Positions 32,566 through 40,929 of a DNA stretch of 64,000 nt are shown here, one piece after another. Origin of the DNA: Salinimicrobium sp963739625 (GTDB taxonomy: Bacteria > Bacteroidota > Bacteroidia > Flavobacteriales > Flavobacteriaceae); NCBI GenBank assembly GCA_963739625.1, contig CAVUAU010000001.1, positions 39,453-103,452 of the forward strand, in the 5' to 3' direction. Within the stretch, counting starts at the first letter, position 1. Each line of letters opens with the position of its first letter. The position numbers and the translations under genes are program-made. Below the pieces are notes generated by a model, which saw nothing but the letters and a program-made list of their open reading frames with translations, made no database searches and had not been told where the DNA came from.

Positions 32566-34836
32566 TCAGAAGTTATAGCTCACCGCAACTCCCGCAAAAT
32601 AATTTCGTGGATCTCCCGGATAGTAATAGCGCGGCGAGGCTCCTCCAAAAGCTACAGCATTGGGAACGATGGAGGCAGCATAATGCTCATCCAGCAGATT
32701 TCTGACCCCTCCAAAAACTTGAGTTTTCAGGTCTTTTAAGATTTCAGTTTCAAAAGAGGCTTTGAGATGCACCAATTGGTAATCGCTGGTAAAAACAGAA
32801 TTCTCATCATTGAGCGGCATCTGCCCCTTGTACTGGTAAGATGCCTGCAGCTTCAAACCAAATTCGGTTGAAAGGTCCAGTCCCGCAAAGACTTCAGTAT
32901 CGGGAACGGCAGGAAGTTCATTGCCCGAGAAATCCTTTCCGGCATCTGTAAATTCGTCAAACCTAAAGCGGTTGAATGCGGCATTTACAAAAGGATTAAG
33001 TCGAATGGAACCTATGAAAAAGTTGTAATTAAGCAGCAGTTCGAGCCCGTCATGATCGGTTTTGCCAACATTCCGCCCAATGTACCGGTCTTCCCCTACC
33101 CGCTCGGCCACCAGCAGGTTATCCACCTGAATGCTGTATGCAGAAACTTCGGCGTAAAGGCTTTTGCTGAAAAAGCTTCCCTTAAACCCAAGTTCGTAGT
33201 TCCACCCGGTTTCGGCTTTTAGGTCTGAATTGATCAATCCTTCCGGAGTAAGGGTTTCTGCTACTGTAGGCGTTGAAAAGCCGTGGCTTATCGAGGCATA
33301 GAAGTTTTTTGCGGGTGTAAGTTCATACACCAGACCTGCCCGCGGTGACAGTACGTTCTCAAAAGTGTGATTTCCGGAGTGATCTATGGTATCAGCGGTG
33401 TAAATATCGTCGAGTCGATACCGGGTTGAATTGAAGTTAAGGCCGGCCTGCAGCTTTAGTTTCTCGAGTAGCCGCAGGTCGAACTGTCCAAAAACATTGT
33501 AGTAGCTGCGATCTTCTTTGGTATTGCTGAACATCTCACCGGGAAGGCTTTGTGCCTGCTGTTGATAAAGGTTTTCAAACAAAGTGATGTGATACCATTC
33601 TCTATAAACTTCGGCTCCCAAGCTTGCACCGGCTTCCCTTCCAAAAATACGGGTTCTGAGGTTAAATTTGGTACGGCCACCAACTGCCGACTGGTTCTCG
33701 TTGAGAATATCAAATGGCCGGGGTTCGTACCCATCCCTGAAGTTGGTAAAAACACTCGTAGTATTGGAAAGTTCTTGTGAGAAATCGTGACTAAGCGAGA
33801 GGCCGAGCAAACCTTTGTCATACGATTCGTAACCTCGTGCAGCCGCCCAGTTCGCAGCCGCTGCGGCAGGATCTGCATTAAAAGTTTGAAAATCTAGAGA
33901 GCTTGGAATGTAAGCCTTGAGCCTGGTGAACTGGCCCAGGAAAGCCAGCCTGCTGTTGCTGCCAAGACCAATCTGCCCGTTTATGGTGGCCGCATTTCGG
34001 GAATAGCTGCTATTCTCCCTGTAGCCGTCCCTGGCGATTCCGTTATAGGTGGCCAGCAGCTGTTTATTGTCATCAACATAGGAAGCCTGTAGCGTATTCT
34101 TTAGAAGCCCGAAACTGCCATGGATGGTTTTCACCCTGGCGCCAACACCTGTTTTGTCAGGTTCTGCAGGGTACAGGTTGATCACGCCGCCGAGTCCTGC
34201 GCCATAGATGCTGGACACTGGGCCTTTAAAGATCTCGGCACGGCTTATTACCGAAGGATCAATATCTTCAAGAGTAGTTTCTCCCTCGGCTGTGGTGAGC
34301 GGGATTTCCATGAAATAGGCTTTGACCCGGTTGGTACTATACTGCGAGCGGGCGCCAATTCCTCGAATGCTCATTTTACTGGTGTTGAGCGCGCCTTGCT
34401 GCACATTCACCCCGGCTGCCACATCAAGACCTTCGGCTATGTTCGTCTCGTCGAATCGTTGCAGTTCATCCCGGCCCAGCAGGCTCACCGCGGCAGGTGT
34501 TTCCAGTAATTTCTGCGGAATGATGCTGCTCTTCAAAACAACTTCTGAAAGAGACTCGTACTGCGGAAGAAGGTACACTGTGAGCCGGTCCTGCGGTTTA
34601 TTCAGAAGAATTGATTTTTCCTCATAACCTTCGGCAGAAATTTTTAGCTCAACCGGAAAAGACTTCAGCTCCAGCAGAAATTGTCCTTTTTCACCTGAAG
34701 CATCGGTACTATAAGAGGTCTCTAAAATGGCATTTTTTACAGGCATGCCCGAAGCGGCGTCCAGCACGGTTACTTCAGTTTCCTGAGCAAAAAGGCTTCC
34801 GCAGCAAAGCAACAGCGCGTAAAGAAGAATTTTCAT
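32566..34836 (-). CDS. TonB-dependent receptor with carboxypeptidase-like front domain
   Basis: A 756-residue outer-membrane receptor. The start at 34836 (MKILLYALLLCCGSLFAQET) gives a clean signal peptide; the frame is open upstream but reaches into the neighbouring gene. After the signal come a CarboxypepD_reg-like beta domain (TVLDAASGMPVKNAILETSY), a plug (about 110-220, SKMSIRGIGARSQYSTNRVK), and a 22-strand barrel ending in AVSYNF. It should import a metal chelate or other TonB substrate (siderophore-like receptors have this layout); no SusD gene is beside it, so a sugar is less likely. It lies 10 bp after the sugar dehydrogenase gene in the same operon. Confidence 0.9.
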   Translation of the reverse strand: MKILLYALLLCCGSLFAQETEVTVLDAASGMPVKNAILETSYSTDASGEKGQFLLELKSFPVELKISAEGYEEKSILLNKPQDRLTVYLLPQYESLSEVVLKSSIIPQKLLETPAAVSLLGRDELQRFDETNIAEGLDVAAGVNVQQGALNTSKMSIRGIGARSQYSTNRVKAYFMEIPLTTAEGETTLEDIDPSVISRAEIFKGPVSSIYGAGLGGVINLYPAEPDKTGVGARVKTIHGSFGLLKNTLQASYVDDNKQLLATYNGIARDGYRENSSYSRNAATINGQIGLGSNSRLAFLGQFTRLKAYIPSSLDFQTFNADPAAAAANWAAARGYESYDKGLLGLSLSHDFSQELSNTTSVFTNFRDGYEPRPFDILNENQSAVGGRTKFNLRTRIFGREAGASLGAEVYREWYHITLFENLYQQQAQSLPGEMFSNTKEDRSYYNVFGQFDLRLLEKLKLQAGLNFNSTRYRLDDIYTADTIDHSGNHTFENVLSPRAGLVYELTPAKNFYASISHGFSTPTVAETLTPEGLINSDLKAETGWNYELGFKGSFFSKSLYAEVSAYSIQVDNLLVAERVGEDRYIGRNVGKTDHDGLELLLNYNFFIGSIRLNPFVNAAFNRFRFDEFTDAGKDFSGNELPAVPDTEVFAGLDLSTEFGLKLQASYQYKGQMPLNDENSVFTSDYQLVHLKASFETEILKDLKTQVFGGVRNLLDEHYAASIVPNAVAFGGASPRYYYPGDPRNYFAGVAVSYNF

Positions 34837-34846
34837 TTTGAATCCA

Positions 34847-36139
34847 TTATTCGGCTGAAATGCGCCAAATCGCATTCCCGTCGTCGTCGTTGACCAGGAG
34901 TGAACCATCTGGCAAAGTGTTGATTCCCACAGGCCTGCCATAGACTTCGCTGGCACTTTCATCGGCAATAAATCCTGTAAGGAATTCTTCGGGCTGCTGT
35001 GGTTTTCCATCTACAAAAGGTACAAAAAGCACTTTATATCCCGACAAATTTTTGCGGTTCCAGGATCCATGCTGGCCAACAAAGGCACCATTGCGGTATT
35101 TTTCAGGAAATTGATCACCAGTATAAAACTTCAGACCAAGAGAAGCAGAATGTGCTTTTAAGGGCACATCGGGTACAATTGCTTTCTGCACCATTTCGTC
35201 ATGGGTATCGTGATACCAACGTGGATCTTTGATCTGCCCGAAATAGGAATAAGGCCAGCCGTAAAATGCACCTTCTTTCACACTTGTGATATAATCTGGC
35301 ACTAAATCGTTCCCCAGGTTGTCGCGTTCATTGACAGCCGCCCAGAGTTCGCCTGTGACAGGGTTCCAATCTACTCCTACAGGATTTCGAAGGCCAGAAG
35401 CAAAAACTTTTTCTCCCGAACCATCGGGGTTGATCTCGAGAATATTAGCCCGACGTTTTTCGCGGTCCATGCCGTACTCCCCAACATTACTCGAAGAACC
35501 TACGGTGATATAGATCTTACTCCCGTCCCGGCTGGCAATGAGGTTTCGGGTCCAGTGGTGATTATAACCGCCTGCAGGCAGTTCAACTATGGTCTCACCT
35601 TCGGCATCGATAGAATTTTGTCCTTCTTTGTATGGAAATCTTTTTACACCATCGACATTAGCCACATAAAAATAGCCGTCGAGAATGAGCATTCCATACG
35701 GCTGATTAAGATCCTCAAGAAAGACATGCCGTTCATCTGGCTGCATATCGCCGTTCGTATCCCGAAGCAGAGTAATTCGATTGGCACTTTGCTTGGCGTC
35801 GTTGGTTTCGACCACAAAAATGTCATTATTGGGACCTATATAGGTAATGCGGGGATGATCGAGATTCCCGGCAAATTTTGTCACTTTAAAACCGGCAGGC
35901 GCTTTTGGCTTCATACCATCTGGCCAGGCCACTATCTTGCTTACGTTTGCTGTAGGCTCAGAAGAATAAGGGGAAGGCAGGGTAAGGCTGCCAAGGGCTG
36001 TCTCTACATGGTCTGGCGCCTGTTTGGCCAATTTCTGTTTACGCTCTTCACTCAACTTGCTATCTGCAGCCTGTCCAAAAGCCGAAAATGTAGTGGTAGT
36101 TAGAACAATTCCGATAAAAACCCTTAAAATCCTCTTCAT
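34847..36139 (-). CDS. Secreted PQQ-type sugar dehydrogenase-like (sorbosone dehydrogenase family) protein
   Basis: A 430-residue exported protein with a signal peptide (MKRILRVFIGIVLTTTTFSA, cut near FGQ) and a six-bladed beta-propeller of the GSDH type: VTKFAGNLDHPRITYIGPNN, LLRDTNGDMQPDERHVFLED, LNQPYGMLILDGYFYVANVD, HHWTRNLIASRDGSKIYITV, FASGLRNPVGVDWNPVTGEL and FVGQHGSWNRKNLSGYKVLF. The conserved His and Arg of the PQQ site seem present (HHWTRNL). It probably acts in the periplasm on a sugar or an aldose-like compound, but whether it holds PQQ is unknown. First gene of the pair with the TonB receptor. Confidence 0.87.
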   Translation of the reverse strand: MKRILRVFIGIVLTTTTFSAFGQAADSKLSEERKQKLAKQAPDHVETALGSLTLPSPYSSEPTANVSKIVAWPDGMKPKAPAGFKVTKFAGNLDHPRITYIGPNNDIFVVETNDAKQSANRITLLRDTNGDMQPDERHVFLEDLNQPYGMLILDGYFYVANVDGVKRFPYKEGQNSIDAEGETIVELPAGGYNHHWTRNLIASRDGSKIYITVGSSSNVGEYGMDREKRRANILEINPDGSGEKVFASGLRNPVGVDWNPVTGELWAAVNERDNLGNDLVPDYITSVKEGAFYGWPYSYFGQIKDPRWYHDTHDEMVQKAIVPDVPLKAHSASLGLKFYTGDQFPEKYRNGAFVGQHGSWNRKNLSGYKVLFVPFVDGKPQQPEEFLTGFIADESASEVYGRPVGINTLPDGSLLVNDDDGNAIWRISAE

Positions 36140-36302
36140 AATATTGTGTTTCCTGCTAAAATAAGTTTAATTTTCATCGACTAAAAATCCTTATTGCGTA
36201 TTATATCTTCTTTAACAAGGCTTTGAAAGTGGCTATAATTGTGAGATCTAAAGATTTTAGGCTATTTTTCTTATGTTTACGGCCACCAAATAAATCCATG
36301 AG

Positions 36303-38052
36303 ATGAAAAAGATGCTGTTTCCGGCGTTGATCTGCCTAATCTGCGTTTCCTGTGACTTCTCCAATTACATTATTAAAAAGGAATACGATTTTACCACGGT
36401 TTTTGAGAAATCGGGCGGAACTGAGACAGCAACTTATCCGCAGGTGATCAACTACTATGAAGATCTGGCAGAAGCATTTCCCAGCATCAGTCTTGAGACT
36501 ATAGGAGAAACAGATAGCGGGGAGCCGCTACACCTGGCCATCTACAGCCGAAGCGGGAATTTCGATCTCGAAAAACTGAGAAAAGACCACGCCATTCTCT
36601 TCATCAATAACGGGATCCATCCCGGTGAAAGCGATGGCATCGATGCGACTATGATGCTGTTTCGTGACCTGGCGCAGGATTCTATTCCGCTTCCGGAGAA
36701 CACAATAATTGCTGCAATTCCCGTGTACAATGTTGGCGGCGCCCTCAACCGCAACTCCTTTACCCGCACAAATCAAAATGGACCCAAAGGCATACGGCTT
36801 CCGCGGAAATGCACGCAACTATGACCTCAACAGGGATTTCATAAAGGCCGATACAAAAAATACCCGCAGCTTCTACAAGATCTTTCATGAGCTCGACCCG
36901 GATGTACTTATCGATACCCACGTAAGCAACGGCGCCGATTACCAGTACAGCCTTACGCACCTGTTCACGCAACACGATAAATTGGGTGGCGAGGCCGGAA
37001 AATATGTGCAAACAGAAATGATGCCCGCCCTTAAAAAAGCACTTTTGAAGAAAGATTGGGACATTACGCCTTACGTGAATGTCTTTAATGAAGTTCCCGA
37101 AAAGGGTTTTTCGCAATTCCTTGATCTGCCGCGCTATTCCACAGGCTATGCCAGCTTATGGAACACCTTCGGTCTTATGATTGAGACCCACATGCTCAAG
37201 CCTTACGACAAGAGGGTTTGGGGTACTTACGAAACCCTTCGCTCCATGATCGACATTACAGATGAAGATTCTCAACTCATTAGAAAGCTGAAAAACCAGG
37301 CGCGAAAAAACTTCCCTGCAAAAGAAAATTATGCTTTTGATTTTGAAGTGGACAGCAGCAAAACTTCGACCCTGCAGTTCAAAGGCTATGAAGGTGAAAT
37401 GGTCAAAAGCGAGGTCACAGGATTTGACCGTTTGAAATACAACCGGGATAAACCTTTTACTAAAGATGTCACTTATTACGACTTTTTCAAGCCTACGCAG
37501 CAGGTAAAATTACCCCGGGCTTATATCATACCTCAGGGATGGTGGCAGGTTTTGGACCTGCTTAAGCTCAATAATGTGCAGATGCAGCAATTTGAAAAAG
37601 ATACCATGCTGCCTGTGCAGGTTTACAGGATAAAAGATTTTGCCACTGTACCCGATGCTTACGAGGGACATTACCTGCATTCGGACACCCAGGTGACTAC
37701 CAGCGTAGAAAAGGTAAGCATTAGAAAAGGGGATTTTTTAGTACCCTTAAAACAAAAGGCCGCACAATACCTAATGGCGACTTTAGAGCCCCAGGCACCC
37801 GACTCCTTCTTTAACTGGAATTTCTTTGACAGTGTACTGCAGCAAAAAGAAGGTTTTTCTCCATACGTGTTCGAGGAAATTGCAAGAGAATTTTTAGATG
37901 ATTATCCCGAAGTGGAAGAGGAATTTCTTGAAAAGAAGAAAAAAGATAAAGATTTCGCCAAAAGCTGGTACCAGCAGTTAGACTGGATCCACAAAAAATC
38001 TGAACACTACGAAAAGGCACATCTAAGATATCCTATTTTCAGGCTAAACTAA
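36303..38052 (+). pseudogene. M14-family zinc carboxypeptidase, disrupted by one frameshift
   Basis: A lipoprotein signal (LICVSC, Cys17) starts the frame. The zinc site is His and Glu in HPGESDG (first part) and His in DTHVSNGADYQY (second part), and the likely catalytic Glu is in GLMIETHML. The frame breaks near 36786-36790: reading CCC AAA GGC leads to a stop at 36824, while deleting one G restores GFRGNARNYDLNRDF and the rest of the family to 38052. The intact protein would have about 582 residues, a normal length. Either a recent pseudogene or a sequence error; I found no good slippery site. No upstream box was recognised. Confidence 0.82.
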
Positions 38053-38066
38053 ATTCCCTAAAGAGC

Positions 38067-38675
38067 TCACTTGTTTTTTACCGGAAGATATTCGGGAAAC
38101 AGCAATTTTATGTTGGCGTAAGATTTTCTAAGCGCCTTACGGGATTTCTCTTCATCTTTCCATTTGGCTTTTTCAATGCCTTCCTTCACCTCCGGCACAA
38201 GTTCCCCGTCATAATCTGTTGTCATTTCATACCAGTAGGTCACTTTAAGCCTGTACTTGCCTTTACGCTGAAAAACGTGATAGGTCTCTTGCAGAAAACG
38301 GGTGATCTTCAGGTTCTTTACGCCCGTCTCCTCCTCCACCTCTCTTATGGCGCCTTCTTCACGGCTTTCTCCTTTTTCAATTTTTCCTTTGGGAAGATCC
38401 CATCGTCCGTTGCGATGGATGAAGAGTGTTTCTCCTTTTGGGTTTAAAACAAGCCCACCCCCGGCTTCTACTACAGGAAGTTTTTTAAAAAGATGTTTAA
38501 GCAGCTTTTCTTTATTCTTGTGGTACAGGTTGACGTATAAAAGTTTTCCTTTGTTGATTTTTTTGATGATCCTTTTAAGTTTTACCTCTTTTAGAGGAAA
38601 AGATGTATATTTTTCATCATAATCCTCCGTGGTGGATAGAATAATAGGAATGTCATTTACAAAAACTTTATACAT
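38067..38675 (-). CDS. NUDIX hydrolase
   Basis: A 202-residue protein with a Nudix box in its middle: GKIEKGESREEGAIREVEEE followed by TGV (GX5EX7REUXEEXGU). VVEAGGGLVLNPKGETLFIH precedes it. The N-terminal 65 residues (MYKVFVNDIPIILSTTEDYD) form a second small domain seen in flavobacterial Nudix proteins. The start at 38675 is preferred over an ATG seven codons upstream because it lies next to the divergent pyrE promoter. The substrate (nucleoside diphosphate derivative) is not predictable. Confidence 0.9.
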   Translation of the reverse strand: MYKVFVNDIPIILSTTEDYDEKYTSFPLKEVKLKRIIKKINKGKLLYVNLYHKNKEKLLKHLFKKLPVVEAGGGLVLNPKGETLFIHRNGRWDLPKGKIEKGESREEGAIREVEEETGVKNLKITRFLQETYHVFQRKGKYRLKVTYWYEMTTDYDGELVPEVKEGIEKAKWKDEEKSRKALRKSYANIKLLFPEYLPVKNK

Positions 38676-38678
38676 TTG
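38671..38678 (+). promoter_or_regulatory. Promoter -7 box for pyrE
   Basis: TACATTTG matches TAnnTTTG and stands only 4 bp before the pyrE ATG, so the transcript would be leaderless or nearly so. It overlaps the start of the divergent Nudix gene. Confidence 0.5.
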
Positions 38679-38682
38679 CAGT

Positions 38683-39324
38683 ATGATTTTAGACAAGGAA
38701 ACAGCACGAAAAACGGCTGAGTTACTGTTGCAAATTAAGGCAATAAAATTAGATGCACAACAGGGTTTTCAATGGGCCAGCGGATGGAACTCCCCTATCT
38801 ATTGTGACAACCGCGTCATTCTATCTTATCCTGCAATTCGCAACTTTGTACGGGAAAATATGGCCCGGCAAATCGAACAGCTCTACGGAAAAGCCGATGT
38901 TATTGCCGGCGTAGCCACGGGAGCTATAGGGATAGGAATGCTGGTAGCCGAATACCTTAGTCTGCCTTTTGTTTACGTTCGACCCGAAGCAAAAAGCCAT
39001 GGTCGCAAAAACCAGATTGAAGGGAAGATCGAGGAAGGCCAAACTGTGGTAGTCATAGAGGACCTCATTAGCACCGGAAAAAGCAGCCTTAACGCAGTAA
39101 GAGCTTTAGAAGAAGCCAATGTGCAGATCAAAGGCATGATTGCCATCTTCTCCTACGGGTTTGATACGGCTACAGAAAATTTTAGGGACGCGGGGATAGA
39201 GTTGCACACCTTGAGCAACTACGAATATTTGCTGGAGGTCGCCCTAAAGACCAATTATATCAATGAAAAAGAAGCCGATCTCCTGCAGCATTGGAGAAAA
39301 GACCCGGCAAACTGGAAAAAATAA
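38683..39324 (+). CDS. pyrE: Orotate phosphoribosyltransferase
   Basis: A 213-residue enzyme joining orotate with PRPP to give OMP in UMP synthesis. Start MILDKETARKTAELLLQIKA, with the upstream frame rejected because it lies in the divergent gene. The PRPP-binding motif is VVVIEDLISTGKSSLNAV; FVYVRPEAKSHGRKNQIEG carries the catalytic loop. Length is normal. The SRPBCC gene follows after 4 bp. Confidence 0.95.
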   Translation: MILDKETARKTAELLLQIKAIKLDAQQGFQWASGWNSPIYCDNRVILSYPAIRNFVRENMARQIEQLYGKADVIAGVATGAIGIGMLVAEYLSLPFVYVRPEAKSHGRKNQIEGKIEEGQTVVVIEDLISTGKSSLNAVRALEEANVQIKGMIAIFSYGFDTATENFRDAGIELHTLSNYEYLLEVALKTNYINEKEADLLQHWRKDPANWKK

Positions 39325-39328
39325 AGCT

Positions 39329-39721
39329 ATGGAATTAGAAAGTGATAAAGTAACGGTCCAGAAAAGCCAACAGGAGCTTTTCGATTTTTTGACCAATGTT
39401 GAGAATTACGAGCAGATCATGCCCGAAAGTAAAGAGAAGTTTGAAGTAAAATCAAGCGACACCTTTGCTTTTGCCTTAAAAGGCATGCCCGAGATAGAGC
39501 TGCAAATTAAAGAAACCCGCCCTCCCGAACTCATCGTTTTGGGCTCAACTTCAGAAAAATTCAATTTTTCACTGGATGTGGTTATAGAAGCCGCAGGTCC
39601 AGATCAAAGCCTCGCACAACTTTTCTTCCATGGAAAGTTCAATACAATGATGGCCATGATGGTGAAAGGTCCGCTGAAGAAGTTTATAAGTACCCTCGCC
39701 ACCAACACCTCTCAACTTTAG
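39329..39721 (+). CDS. SRPBCC/START-like domain protein
   Basis: A 130-residue protein spanning one START-like (SRPBCC) fold: MELESDKVTVQKSQQELFDF, LTNVENYEQIMPESKEKFEV, FALKGMPEIELQI and a C-terminal helix with MMVKGPLKKFISTLATNT. It lacks a signal peptide. The family binds small hydrophobic ligands; nothing more can be said. Coupled to pyrE by a 4-bp gap, and convergent with birA, with a 4-bp overlap of the 3' ends. Confidence 0.85.
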   Translation: MELESDKVTVQKSQQELFDFLTNVENYEQIMPESKEKFEVKSSDTFAFALKGMPEIELQIKETRPPELIVLGSTSEKFNFSLDVVIEAAGPDQSLAQLFFHGKFNTMMAMMVKGPLKKFISTLATNTSQL

Positions 39722-40449
39722 TAACAGAGTTTGATCTCCTTCAGGTCGTATTCCTGCAGGAGGTCATCTTCCTGCTTTACGAGCAGTTTGCCTTCGGGCG
39801 TCACATCAGAGATCATTCCGGTGAAAAAGGTCTTGTCGGGCAGCTGAAAAGTCGACGGGACCTGCCTTCGAAAAAGGTGCTTTTTATAGGTCGTCATAAT
39901 CTCTTCGGAAGTTTCTTCAGACAAATGGTCCAACCTTGCTTCCAGGTCTATTAAAAGCTGCTGCAGCACCTCCTCGAGATCAAAATCCCTTCCGCAGACC
40001 ATGCGCATAGAACCTGCCCCGGGCAATCCTTCAAATTGTTGTTGATTCACATTGAGTCCAATTCCTATCACAGAGGCAGCAACTTTGGCTTCAGAAATGA
40101 CATTTTCAATGAGAATTCCGCCAATCTTTAAATTTGCTGACATTATGTCGTTGGGCCACTTTACCTTTAGCCGCGGCAACTCAAATTTCTCCAGCACCTG
40201 CAGCACGGTTGTAGCCACAGCGGCGCTAAGCACAAATTGTCTCCCCGGCAAGAGCGCCGGCCTTGGGTAGATCACGCTAAAAGTAAGATTTTTACCCTCT
40301 TCAGAATCCCAGATCGTACCGCGTTGTCCCCTACCGTTTAATTGCTTTTTTGCGACAATACAGGTGGCAGGAATCTTGTTGTTCTCCCTGAACATTTCAC
40401 GTGCGAATGAGTTGGTTGAGTTGATGGCATTAACTTTGATAAGGTGCAT
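39718..40449 (-). CDS. birA: Biotin--[biotin carboxyl-carrier protein] ligase
   Basis: A 243-residue ligase that makes biotinyl-AMP and attaches biotin to carboxylases, including the pyruvate carboxylase in this window. The biotin loop is NGRGQRGTIWDSEEGKNLTF; KWPNDIM binds adenylate, followed by KIGGILIEN. The N-terminal DNA-binding domain of E. coli BirA is absent, so this is the monofunctional type with no repressor role. A palindrome variant (40091-40109) lies within it and encodes part of ENVISEAK. Confidence 0.94.
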   Translation of the reverse strand: MHLIKVNAINSTNSFAREMFRENNKIPATCIVAKKQLNGRGQRGTIWDSEEGKNLTFSVIYPRPALLPGRQFVLSAAVATTVLQVLEKFELPRLKVKWPNDIMSANLKIGGILIENVISEAKVAASVIGIGLNVNQQQFEGLPGAGSMRMVCGRDFDLEEVLQQLLIDLEARLDHLSEETSEEIMTTYKKHLFRRQVPSTFQLPDKTFFTGMISDVTPEGKLLVKQEDDLLQEYDLKEIKLCY

Positions 40450-40515
40450 AAAGAGAAATGATAATGCAGGAGTTAAATGTTATGAAATCCAAGGTCTAAA
40501 AAGACTAAAAAGTAA

Positions 40516-40523
40516 TAACTTTG
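40516..40523 (+). promoter_or_regulatory. Promoter -7 box for rsfS-ftsH
   Basis: TAACTTTG matches TAnnTTTG, 18 bp before the rsfS start codon in the divergent spacer with birA. Confidence 0.5.
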
Positions 40524-40541
40524 CGCAAAGAAATAAATTTA

Positions 40542-40913
40542 ATGACAAAAAAGGAAGCGAACAACGACATACTTATTGCACATATAATCAAAGGGATCGA
40601 AGAAGTAAAAGGAGATGACATTGACATTCTTGATTTACGGGAAATAGAAAACACCGTTTGTGATTATTTCGTGATCTGCAACGGGACTTCCAACACGCAG
40701 GTCAACGCTATTGTGAATTCCATACAAAAAACAGTCAGCAAATCTTTGAAAGACAAGCCCTGGCATATAGAAGGTTCCGAAAATGCCGAGTGGGTGTTGA
40801 TGGATTATGTCAATGTTGTCGTTCATGTTTTCCAAAAACATATTCGGGATTTCTACGATATTGAAAGTCTTTGGGGAGATGCCAAGGTGACTTCCATAGA
40901 GACAAATTATTAA
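40542..40913 (+). CDS. rsfS: Ribosome silencing factor RsfS (Iojap family)
   Basis: A 123-residue protein (start MTKKEANNDILIAHIIKGIE) with the DUF143 fold: DIDILDLREIENTVCDYFVI followed by CNGTSNTQVNAIVNSI, and WVLMDYVNVVVHVFQKHIRD. It binds uL14 and blocks 30S/50S joining when nutrients are scarce. The upstream in-frame ATG is rejected because it lies on the promoter. It precedes ftsH by 16 bp, the usual flavobacterial arrangement. Confidence 0.93.
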   Translation: MTKKEANNDILIAHIIKGIEEVKGDDIDILDLREIENTVCDYFVICNGTSNTQVNAIVNSIQKTVSKSLKDKPWHIEGSENAEWVLMDYVNVVVHVFQKHIRDFYDIESLWGDAKVTSIETNY

Positions 40914-40929
40914 GATTTAAGAAAAGAGC

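Noticed and set aside
34837..35010. Upstream start for the TonB-dependent receptor
   Set aside because: It would overlap the dehydrogenase gene and hide the signal peptide that begins at 34836.
36780..36800. Programmed frameshift in the M14 gene
   Set aside because: No heptanucleotide slippery run, no internal Shine-Dalgarno and no clear downstream pseudoknot; a plain base error or mutation is simpler.
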